NCBI GenBank assembly: GCA_002787855.1
Contig: PCVB01000025.1
Coordinates: 1-12,235, forward strand
Length of the DNA stretch: 12,235 nt
Source: Candidatus Zambryskibacteria bacterium CG11_big_fil_rev_8_21_14_0_20_42_18
GTDB lineage: Bacteria > Patescibacteriota > Minisyncoccia > Phycocordibacterales > Zambryskibacteraceae
Reading direction: 5' to 3'
The position numbers and the translations under genes are program-made. Each line of letters starts with the position of its first letter. Position 1 is the stretch's first letter. Under the pieces are notes generated by a model. It saw nothing but the letters and a program-made list of their open reading frames with translations. It was not told the DNA's origin and did not search any database. Below, one piece after another: positions 1-5,610 of the stretch.

Positions 1-9
1 AAAAAGTAC

Positions 10-771
10 ATGAATAATGTCGATAAAAACTTTGCTATAAATGAAACTTTGTCTAAGAAAATTCAAGAATCACTCCCTTTTATTATAGAATCTTTACAAA
101 AGACAAAGTTCAAATACACAGGAAAAGCCCTTGTATCTTTTATACCCAAAAGTAGTTATTTAATAAATTCACTCCTATTTTCCTGCAAGAGCGGTGATCC
201 CTACTCTGCTTCAATATTATTTAGGTCTTTGATTGAGCATAGTTTTAGACATTTGTATTTATTTGTTAGAGCTCTGAACGATAAAAACGACGATGGTGGT
301 AAGGCATACTATAATTCACTTAAAGCTAATGAGGATCTTGAATCTGTTGAGAAAATTATTAATTATAAAAAAATAGTCTATCCAAAAGATACACAGTGGA
401 ATACAAAAGGTAACCACAATAATGCAATACGAGAAATCGCTAAAAATTTTCGTATTGAAAAGATTTTTCACTATTTAATAAGCAACAATAACAACAAAAG
501 TAGCGAGATTATAGAAAGATATAAGAAAGAATATCTGCTAGAAAGACTAATTGAATATACAAATATGTCATCGAGTGTACATGGTGGCCCTTTTGGTGAG
601 TTGGCACTCTATGAACTACAAAAAGATAAATCTAAGCTCGAGGTGACTTTAAATAAGTTTTCTAATGAGAGTTTTTTGCTTCATAAAAGTTTAGTTGAAA
701 CAACATACCTTTTTGCTTCGCTAATGGATGAAGAGACTAAAAAATATTATGACGATATTATTTCAAAATAA
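10..771 (+). CDS. Hypothetical protein, weakly DUF5677/HEPN-like
   Basis: A 253-residue soluble, mostly helical-looking protein with no signal peptide or membrane segment. I do not recognise it firmly. The segment with R72, E76 and RH at 80-81 (…ILFRSLIEHSFRHLYLF…), followed by a later SSSVHGG at 187-193, resembles the conserved blocks of DUF5677-type proteins, a group with HEPN-like character found next to defence and stress genes; this is similarity by eye only. The gene is clearly more AT-rich (roughly 30% GC in the lines I counted) than mnmA and the genes downstream, and uses many AAA, AAT and ATA codons, which suggests recent acquisition or weak selection. The ATG at 10 is the first in frame; only nine bases are visible upstream, so the true start and promoter cannot be judged. 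It stands apart from mnmA by a 180-bp structured spacer and is probably a separate transcription unit. Confidence 0.6.
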   Translation: MNNVDKNFAINETLSKKIQESLPFIIESLQKTKFKYTGKALVSFIPKSSYLINSLLFSCKSGDPYSASILFRSLIEHSFRHLYLFVRALNDKNDDGGKAYYNSLKANEDLESVEKIINYKKIVYPKDTQWNTKGNHNNAIREIAKNFRIEKIFHYLISNNNNKSSEIIERYKKEYLLERLIEYTNMSSSVHGGPFGELALYELQKDKSKLEVTLNKFSNESFLLHKSLVETTYLFASLMDEETKKYYDDIISK

Positions 772-812
772 ATAATAAAGGGAGTACTTTTCGTGCGTGC
801 ACGGGCGGGCAA

Positions 813-836
813 AGCGTGTGCGTACTCGCACACGCT
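813..836. repeat. Perfect 10-bp GC-rich hairpin with TACT loop
   Basis: The arms 813-822 (AGCGTGTGCG) and 827-836 are exact reverse complements around a four-base loop TACT. No T-tract follows on either strand (GGGG on +, TTGCCC on -), so it is not a standard intrinsic terminator. It may be a repeat-derived palindrome, an RNA-stabilising 3' structure for the upstream gene, or the scar of a mobile element. Confidence 0.75.
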
Positions 837-920
837 GGGGTAAGCACGATGCATTTGAGCCTCGGACATTTCCGCATTGGGTATTGAAGATACATAATGT
901 TAAAATAATTTTTGTGGAAC

Positions 921-926
921 TAGAAT
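921..926 (+). promoter_or_regulatory. Candidate -10 box for mnmA
   Basis: TAGAAT matches the sigma70 -10 consensus at 5 of 6 positions and would give a start near 933, about 19 nt before the mnmA ATG. I find no convincing -35 at 16-18 bp, so the call is tentative. Confidence 0.35.
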
Positions 927-934
927 CAAAACAA

Positions 935-955
935 TCCTTCGACCAAAGCTCATGA
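935..955 (+). repeat. Short repeat copy 1 (TTCGAC-CAAA-GCTCA) over the mnmA start
   Basis: TCCTTCGAC at 935-943, then CAAA, then GCTCA (948-952) and TGA. The first nine bases are identical to 10217-10225, and the GCTCA block recurs at the same spacing (give or take one base) at 8208-8212 and 10229-10233. The A of the mnmA ATG is the last base of the GCTCA block. Confidence 0.5.
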
Positions 956-2064
956 CAAGTAAACACAAACAATCAAATACCACTCTTAAAAGAAAGGTCT
1001 TTGTGGGGCTTTCTGGCGGAGTGGATTCAGCTGTTTCGGCCGCCTTGCTCAAAGAGCAAGGCTTCGATGTCACTGGTGTTTTCATAAAAGTCTGGCAACC
1101 CGATTTTTTACCATGCTCTTGGCGAGAGGAGCGACGTGATGCAATGAAGGTGGCCATTGCTCTCGATATCCCATTTCTATTTTTTGACTTTGGAGAAGAA
1201 TATAAAAAGGGCGTGGTAGATATGATGCTTGCCGAATACAAACTAGGTCGCACTCCCAACCCGGATATTTTGTGTAATAGGGAAGTTAAGTTCGGTGCTT
1301 TCTGGAAGAAGGCTCGGGAAATGGGGGCCGATTATATCGCTACGGGGCATTATGCCCAGATCGAAGGTGACTTTTTGAAAGAGGGCAAAGATAAGGAGAA
1401 AGATCAATCTTATTTTCTCTGGACTATTGCTCCAAATGACTTGCCACACATTCTTTTCCCCGTCGGTCACTTGGAGAAAAGGGAAGTCCGTCAACTTGCC
1501 CAGAAATACGGACTCCCTGTTTCGGAGAAGAAAGACAGTCAGGGCATTTGTTTTATAGGAGATATTAGTATGGAAGAATTTCTTTCACATTTTATACCCA
1601 CTAAGCATGGAGAGGTGTTAAATACAAAAGGAGAAGCCGTTGGTTCACACAAGGGCGCACTCTTCTACACTATTGGCGAAAGGCACGGCTTTAATATTTC
1701 TAAGAAAAAATCGGAGGACGGAGCATCCTATGTTGTTTCTAAGGATATGGATGCAAATACTATTACCGTCTCAAGTTCTGAACCAGAAATTCTTTCACTC
1801 TCGCCGACAAAAGTTGTATTAAAAGATGTCAACTGGATCAAAGAGCCAGAAGCTTCTTCTAATCTATCTGCCAGAATAAGATATAGAGGTGAAAAGATAC
1901 CCATAACTCTGTCAAAAAATCTAGATGGACGCATAATGGTTGAATTTAAAAACCCCGAGAGAGGGCTTTCGTTGGGACAGTCGTTAGTCTTCTATTCCAA
2001 CGACCCCGCCTATGACGGGGCAAGCACGTGTTTTGGGGGCGGGGTGATGGATGAAGTTTTGTAA
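952..2064 (+). CDS. mnmA: tRNA-specific 2-thiouridylase MnmA
   Basis: MnmA activates U34 of Lys, Glu and Gln tRNAs with ATP and inserts sulfur passed from a persulfide carrier, giving s2U34 for accurate decoding. Visible marks: the PP-loop SGGVDS (residues 21-26), the first catalytic cysteine in NPDILCNREVKF (C108), TGHYA (131-135), and the second catalytic cysteine in SQGICFIG (C200), followed by the beta-barrel and the C-terminal GGG. The length of 370 fits the family. The ATG at 952 is the only one before the PP-loop; it gives about 12 extra polar N-terminal residues and has no Shine-Dalgarno. Oddity: between the conserved FY (347-348) and CFGGG (360-364) there are 11 residues where E. coli MnmA has about four. 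The extra stretch is encoded by a GC-rich palindrome (2002-2020), which looks like an in-frame repeat insertion. The stop lies 14 bp before the nuclease gene. Confidence 0.96.
   Translation: MTSKHKQSNTTLKRKVFVGLSGGVDSAVSAALLKEQGFDVTGVFIKVWQPDFLPCSWREERRDAMKVAIALDIPFLFFDFGEEYKKGVVDMMLAEYKLGRTPNPDILCNREVKFGAFWKKAREMGADYIATGHYAQIEGDFLKEGKDKEKDQSYFLWTIAPNDLPHILFPVGHLEKREVRQLAQKYGLPVSEKKDSQGICFIGDISMEEFLSHFIPTKHGEVLNTKGEAVGSHKGALFYTIGERHGFNISKKKSEDGASYVVSKDMDANTITVSSSEPEILSLSPTKVVLKDVNWIKEPEASSNLSARIRYRGEKIPITLSKNLDGRIMVEFKNPERGLSLGQSLVFYSNDPAYDGASTCFGGGVMDEVL
2002..2020 (+). repeat. Palindromic repeat inside mnmA (GACCCCG…TGACGGGG)
   Basis: CCCCG at 2004-2008 pairs with CGGGG at 2016-2020 around a seven-base loop. 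The flanking blocks GACCCCG and TGACGGGG are identical to those of the intergenic hairpin at 7173-7189; only the loop differs. Here it lies inside coding sequence and encodes extra residues near the MnmA C-terminus. Confidence 0.5.
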
Positions 2065-2066
2065 GG

Positions 2067-2072
2067 TATAAT
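2067..2072 (+). promoter_or_regulatory. Consensus -10 box for a leaderless nuclease transcript
   Basis: A perfect TATAAT ends six bases before the ATG at 2079, so transcription would be expected to start at or next to the start codon. The -35 region (near 2044) is poor. Two further units in the window (3975, 5611) have the same geometry. Confidence 0.55.
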
Positions 2073-2078
2073 TGCAAG

Positions 2079-2933
2079 ATGACACAACTGACAGACCGAA
2101 TGACAGACCGGATGATGATTCTAAAGGCAGACGGTAGCCGTGAATTATTTGACCCAGAGAAATTGCGCGCCTCACTTCTCCACTCTGGCGCGCCGGAGAG
2201 AGATGCCGAAAAAGTTTTGGCTCACATTTTACCGGAACTTCACCGTGATATGAAAACAAGCGAGATTTACCAACACGCTTTTGTTATTCTCCAAAAGATC
2301 AGTAGACCAATAGCTAGGAGTTATTCTCTCCGTCGTGCCGTGATGAATCTTGGACCATCTGGATTTCCTTTCGAAGATTTTGTGGCCGAGATTCTTAAGG
2401 CTAAAGGCTTTAAGTGCGAGACGCGCCAGACAGTATTGGGTGGATGCGTACCGCACGAAGTAGATGTAGTGGCCTACACGGCAGACAAACTCATAATGGT
2501 TGAGGCTAAGTTTCATAACGAGCTTGGGACTAATTCTGATTTGAAGGTGGCTCTATATGTAAAGGCGCGCTTTGATGATTTAAGAGAAAATGTTTACGAT
2601 TATGGAGGCGCAAAGAGAAAGGTTACTGACTGTTGGCTTATCACTAACACTAAGTTTTCAAGTACCGCCATACACTATGGGGTCTGCCAGAATCTGACTA
2701 TGATAGGATGGAATTATCCGGAAAAAGGTAATTTACAAGACATGATAGAGGAGGAGGGCATCCATCCTGTTACTTGTTTAGTTTCCCTTTCCGATGTTGA
2801 AAAAAAGACCTTACTGGCCGGCGGGGTCGTACTCTGCGCTGATATTAAAAAGGATCCCGAATTGCTTGTTAAACTTCTTGGCAAAGACTTTGATATCAAA
2901 CCAGTTATTAATGAAATAAACGAATTACTATAA
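2079..2933 (+). CDS. ATP-cone / Mrr-type PD-(D/E)XK nuclease fusion
   Basis: A 284-residue soluble protein with two domains. Residues 13-90 look like an ATP-cone, the nucleotide-binding regulatory domain of NrdR and class I ribonucleotide reductases (ILKADGSRELFDPEKL at 14-29, then a helical part). Residues 95-190 look like a restriction-endonuclease-like fold of the Mrr type: E104, D129 and E142-x-K144 sit in the order expected for a PD-(D/E)XK active site, and the helix ALYVKARFDDL follows. The residues seem intact, so DNA cleavage controlled by ATP or dATP binding is a reasonable inference, but substrate and role are unknown. The last 90 residues are unassigned. The start at 2079 fits the -10 box; M8, M12 and M13 are alternatives, since the first residues carry a 12-bp tandem duplication (TDRM-TDRM). 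The stop TAA overlaps the MgtC ATG by one base. Confidence 0.8.
   Translation: MTQLTDRMTDRMMILKADGSRELFDPEKLRASLLHSGAPERDAEKVLAHILPELHRDMKTSEIYQHAFVILQKISRPIARSYSLRRAVMNLGPSGFPFEDFVAEILKAKGFKCETRQTVLGGCVPHEVDVVAYTADKLIMVEAKFHNELGTNSDLKVALYVKARFDDLRENVYDYGGAKRKVTDCWLITNTKFSSTAIHYGVCQNLTMIGWNYPEKGNLQDMIEEEGIHPVTCLVSLSDVEKKTLLAGGVVLCADIKKDPELLVKLLGKDFDIKPVINEINELL
2089..2112 (+). repeat. 12-bp tandem duplication at the nuclease N-terminus
   Basis: TGACAGACCGAA (2089-2100) is followed directly by TGACAGACCGGA (2101-2112), an 11/12 match. It duplicates four codons and creates an extra ATG in frame, upstream of the conserved ATP-cone start. Confidence 0.8.
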
Positions 2934-3370
2934 TGACAACAGAACCATTTATTCTTTTAATTGTAGCGTTACTATTAGGTTCGACTTTGGGCCTTGAGCG
3001 GTCACTTGTCGGCAAAACGGCTGGCTTTAGAACTTTCGGACTGGTTTCCATGGGCTCTAGTCTTTTTATCCTGATAGCCAAGTTTATTATTCCTACTGTT
3101 GATACCTTCAACTACGACCCCATGAGAATGGCGGCGGCTATTGTTCTGGGTATTGGATTTCTCTGTGGAGGGGTAATTATCTTCAAAGACTCTGCTCTCA
3201 CCGGTCTTACCACGGCGGCTGGCCTTTGGGTCGCGGCGGGTATCGGCATGGCGGTGGGGTATGGACTTCTATCTCTCGCCCTTTTTACAACAATCGCCAC
3301 CCTCCTTGTTTTCTCCATCTTTGGGTTCATCGAACATAGATTTGTTTCTAAGAGAATAAATGGACAATAG
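2933..3370 (+). CDS. Short MgtC/SapB family membrane protein
   Basis: An inner-membrane protein of 145 residues with about four hydrophobic segments (roughly 5-20, 35-54, 65-84 and 92-132). Family marks: GLERSLVGKTAGFRT near 20-34, DPMRMAAAIVLGIGF at 62-76, and GLTTAAGLWVAAGIG at 91-105. It matches only the membrane half of classical MgtC (about 215-230 residues); the C-terminal soluble domain is missing, as in many SapB-type short forms. MgtC proteins are tied to magnesium limitation and intracellular survival in pathogens, but the transported or sensed ligand is not settled, and no such role can be read from this sequence. The gene starts in a TAATG overlap with the nuclease stop and overlaps the glycosylase start by 11 bp, so it is very likely co-transcribed and translationally coupled. 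Confidence 0.88.
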   Translation: MTTEPFILLIVALLLGSTLGLERSLVGKTAGFRTFGLVSMGSSLFILIAKFIIPTVDTFNYDPMRMAAAIVLGIGFLCGGVIIFKDSALTGLTTAAGLWVAAGIGMAVGYGLLSLALFTTIATLLVFSIFGFIEHRFVSKRINGQ

Positions 3371-3956
3371 AGACGAAGCTCTAAAGAAAATCAAAGATGA
3401 GGTAATTAGTTTATCCACCTCGCCACTTTTTGCTTATAGAACAGAGAACAAGTATCTTCCGGTAATCGGAGAGGGTAACCACTTTGCTGAAATAATGTTT
3501 GTTGGTGAAGCGCCGGGGAAAAATGAGGCTCTGACGGGTAAGCCGTTTTGTGGGCGGGCAGGAAAGATTCTTGATGAACTTTTAATTTCTATTGGAATTG
3601 ATAGAAAAGATGTTTATGTGACCAACATTGTCAAAGATCGTCCGCCCGAAAATCGCGACCCACTGCCAGAAGAGATTGAGGCATACGGACCTTTTCTAGA
3701 CAGACAGATTGAAATTATTGCTCCCAAGGTTATTGCCACTTTAGGTCGTTTCTCCATGCAATACGTTATGAGTAGATTTGCTCTTGAATGGGAACTCTCT
3801 TCTATTAGTGATATTCATGGCAAAGTGTTTGATGCAGAACCTAATGGGACGAAAATTAAGGTAATACCTCTCTACCACCCGGCCGCCACCATCTACAACC
3901 AACACCTCTTAGGTACTTTGAAAGAGGATTTTCAAGTTCTGAAAACCTTAATATAA
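3360..3956 (+). CDS. Family-4-like uracil-DNA glycosylase without Fe-S ligands
   Basis: A 198-residue protein that removes uracil from DNA by cleaving the N-glycosidic bond, the first step of base excision repair. Motif 1 is GEAPGKNE (49-56), followed by GKPFCGRAG (60-68), DVYVTNIVK (84-92), NRDPLPEEI (98-106), and the second active-site motif YHPAAT (162-167). Family-4 enzymes normally bind a 4Fe-4S cluster through four cysteines. At the equivalent positions this protein has L18, S21, D93 (in VKDRPP, usually VKCRPP) and Y109 (in EAYGPFL, usually EACRPYL), so all four are replaced while the catalytic motifs are kept. The enzyme is probably folded and active without the cluster; the scattered substitutions in an intact frame argue against sequence error. 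The ATG at 3360 lies inside the end of the MgtC gene. Confidence 0.9.
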   Translation: MDNRDEALKKIKDEVISLSTSPLFAYRTENKYLPVIGEGNHFAEIMFVGEAPGKNEALTGKPFCGRAGKILDELLISIGIDRKDVYVTNIVKDRPPENRDPLPEEIEAYGPFLDRQIEIIAPKVIATLGRFSMQYVMSRFALEWELSSISDIHGKVFDAEPNGTKIKVIPLYHPAATIYNQHLLGTLKEDFQVLKTLI

Positions 3957-3962
3957 TTGTGC

Positions 3963-3968
3963 TATATT
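3963..3968 (+). promoter_or_regulatory. Candidate -10 box for a leaderless alaS transcript
   Basis: TATATT ends six bases before the alaS ATG at 3975. A second hexamer, TATAAT at 3952-3957, overlaps the end of the glycosylase gene and would start a transcript near 3964 with a leader of about 11 nt. Neither has a clear -35. Confidence 0.45.
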
Positions 3969-3974
3969 GACTCA

Positions 3975-5585
3975 ATGCAATCCAACGAGATTAGAGAAAA
4001 ATTTCTAGAATTTTTTGAAAAAAGAGGACACAAACGCGTTCCTTCTTCTTCGCTAGTGCCGGAAAACGACTCCTCGGTGCTCTTTACCACTGCCGGCATG
4101 CAGCAATTTAAACCATATTATTTAGGCAAAAGAGATGCGATAAAAGATTTTGGTTCTCTAAACACAGTCTCTGTACAGAAATGTGTTAGGACATCAGATA
4201 TAGAAGAAGTGGGGGATGAGAGGCACTTAACTTTTTTTGAAATGCTTGGGAATTTTAGTTTCGGTGGATATTGGAAAAAAGAAGCAATTCAATATGCGTA
4301 CGATTTTATAACGAAAGAGGTGGGATTAAAAATAGATTATGTCACTGTTTTTGAAGGCGAAACAGGTGTGCCTGCCGATACAGAGTCAGAAGATATCTGG
4401 AAAGCTATTGACCCCAATCTGGTAGTCAAAAAATTTGGCAGAGCTGATAACTTCTGGGGGCCTACAGGAGAAGAAGGGCCTTGTGGTCCGACAACGGAAA
4501 TCTATGTGGATGGCATTGAAATATGGAACATCGTTTTCAATGAGTTTTATCATAACTCGGATAAATCTTTGAAGTCGCTTGATATAAAAGGCGTTGATAC
4601 TGGGATGGGTCTCGAAAGACTTGCTCTCGTCAGTTGTTTTCCGGGACAGGTGGGCAAGAAAACTATTTTTGATACAGATTTATTTACTTTCGCCGATAAT
4701 CCCCAAACTAAAGAAGAAAGAATCATTGCTGACCATATGCGGGCAGCGGTGCACATGATTGGAGATGGAGTAGTTCCATCGAATACTGAAAGAGGTTATG
4801 TATTGCGCAGATTAATTCGTCGGGCTTTAGCAATCGGAAAAGAAGAGAGGAAGATCGCTCGAATTTCCGGGAATCTCACAAAAGATGAAAAGATTTTAGA
4901 AATTTTGCAAAGAGAGTCCTTCAAATTTTCCGAAACGCTGGAGGCAGGACTGAAACAGTTTGAAAAAGGCGTAGTGGATCCCTTCATGCTTTTTACGACC
5001 TACGGCTTTCCGATTGAGTTGACCGATGAGATTGCGAGAGAGAAGGGAATTACAATAGATCATAAAAAATTTGACGAAGATTTCAAAAAACACCAGGAAG
5101 TCAGCAAAGCCGGAATGGAGCAGAAGTTTAAGGGAGGGCTCGCGGGGCACTCTGAGATGGAAGTGAAGTATCACACCGCCACTCATCTCTTGCATCAAGC
5201 GCTTAGGGAAGTTTTGGGAGAAGACGTCTTCCAAAAAGGCTCCAACATAACTCCAGAGCGTCTGCGGTTCGATTTCTCTTTTCCCCGCAAGATGACAGAT
5301 GAAGAAAAGAAGAAAGTCGAGGATTTGGTGAATGAAAAAATTAAGGAAGCTCTACCGGTTTCTTATGAGGATATCCCCATGGAGGAAGCGAAGGGGAAAG
5401 GGGCCATTGGTCTCTTTGAAGAAAAGTACGGAAGTAAAGTTCGGGTCTATAAAATCGCTGATTTCAGCTTGGAGTTCTGCGGTGGTCCACATGTGGAAAA
5501 TACAAGTATCCTAGGTAAGTTTAGAATTACCAAAGAAGAAGCCACATCCACAGGGGTGAGGAGGATAAAAGCTGTTTTAGAATAG
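3975..5585 (+). CDS. alaS: Minimal alanyl-tRNA synthetase
   Basis: AlaRS charges tRNA-Ala with alanine in the cytoplasm. The N-terminal class II core is clear: SNEIREKFLEFFEKRGH (3-19), FTTAGMQQFKPYY (37-49), RHLTFFEMLGNFSFGGYWKK (83-102) and the motif-3 segment GVDTGMGLERL (206-216). The tRNA-recognition helices follow (about 245-380). An editing-type zinc site is present: H400 and H404 (HTATH), with C502 and H506 (CGGPH). The protein ends at 536 residues, against about 875 in E. coli: the C-Ala/DHHA1 oligomerisation domain is absent, and the linker between the helical domain and HTATH is too short for the usual beta-barrel. It ends in a normal stop with no remnant downstream. I chose the ATG at 3975; a TTG at 3957 in frame would add six unconserved residues and overlap the -10 box. 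Confidence 0.95.
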   Translation: MQSNEIREKFLEFFEKRGHKRVPSSSLVPENDSSVLFTTAGMQQFKPYYLGKRDAIKDFGSLNTVSVQKCVRTSDIEEVGDERHLTFFEMLGNFSFGGYWKKEAIQYAYDFITKEVGLKIDYVTVFEGETGVPADTESEDIWKAIDPNLVVKKFGRADNFWGPTGEEGPCGPTTEIYVDGIEIWNIVFNEFYHNSDKSLKSLDIKGVDTGMGLERLALVSCFPGQVGKKTIFDTDLFTFADNPQTKEERIIADHMRAAVHMIGDGVVPSNTERGYVLRRLIRRALAIGKEERKIARISGNLTKDEKILEILQRESFKFSETLEAGLKQFEKGVVDPFMLFTTYGFPIELTDEIAREKGITIDHKKFDEDFKKHQEVSKAGMEQKFKGGLAGHSEMEVKYHTATHLLHQALREVLGEDVFQKGSNITPERLRFDFSFPRKMTDEEKKKVEDLVNEKIKEALPVSYEDIPMEEAKGKGAIGLFEEKYGSKVRVYKIADFSLEFCGGPHVENTSILGKFRITKEEATSTGVRRIKAVLE

Positions 5586-5597
5586 TGTAAAATAAGT

Positions 5598-5603
5598 TAT
5601 ACT
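5598..5603 (+). promoter_or_regulatory. Candidate -10 box for the 5611 gene
   Basis: TATACT (5 of 6 to consensus) ends seven bases before the ATG at 5611, as expected for a leaderless transcript. TTTAGA at 5576-5581, 16 bp upstream, matches the -35 consensus at 4 of 6 positions. Confidence 0.5.
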
Positions 5604-5610
5604 TTAAGAG

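Larger units (their letters stand above)
772..951. other. Structured intergenic spacer between the AT-rich gene and mnmA
   Basis: This 180-bp spacer is the longest gene-free stretch in the window. Its first half is GC-rich, in contrast to the AT-rich gene before it. It holds a short palindrome CGTGCACG (796-803), a perfect 10-bp hairpin (813-836) and a weak CGGA/TCCG pair (863-874). GAGTAC at 782-787 could pair with GTACTC at 822-827, competing with the hairpin. The second half is AT-rich, with a -10-like TAGAAT at 921-926 and a degenerate copy of a short repeat that runs into the mnmA start. I see no credible open frame or RNA family. Confidence 0.6.

Noticed and set aside
813..840. Hairpin as a REP/IS200-type element
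   Set aside because: Only one copy is seen here, the GGAG at 781 region is about 30 bases away from the stem, and no transposase is near; kept only as an open question.
900..1494. Open frames on the minus strand opposite mnmA
   Set aside because: They lie opposite a firmly identified gene and encode nothing recognisable.
3410..3690. Loss of glycosylase cysteines as a sequencing or frameshift artefact
   Set aside because: The changes are separate single-codon differences within well-conserved, in-frame motifs.
3957..3974. Upstream TTG start for alaS adding six residues
   Set aside because: The extra residues are not conserved and overlap the -10 box; the ATG at 3975 gives the standard SNEIREKF start.
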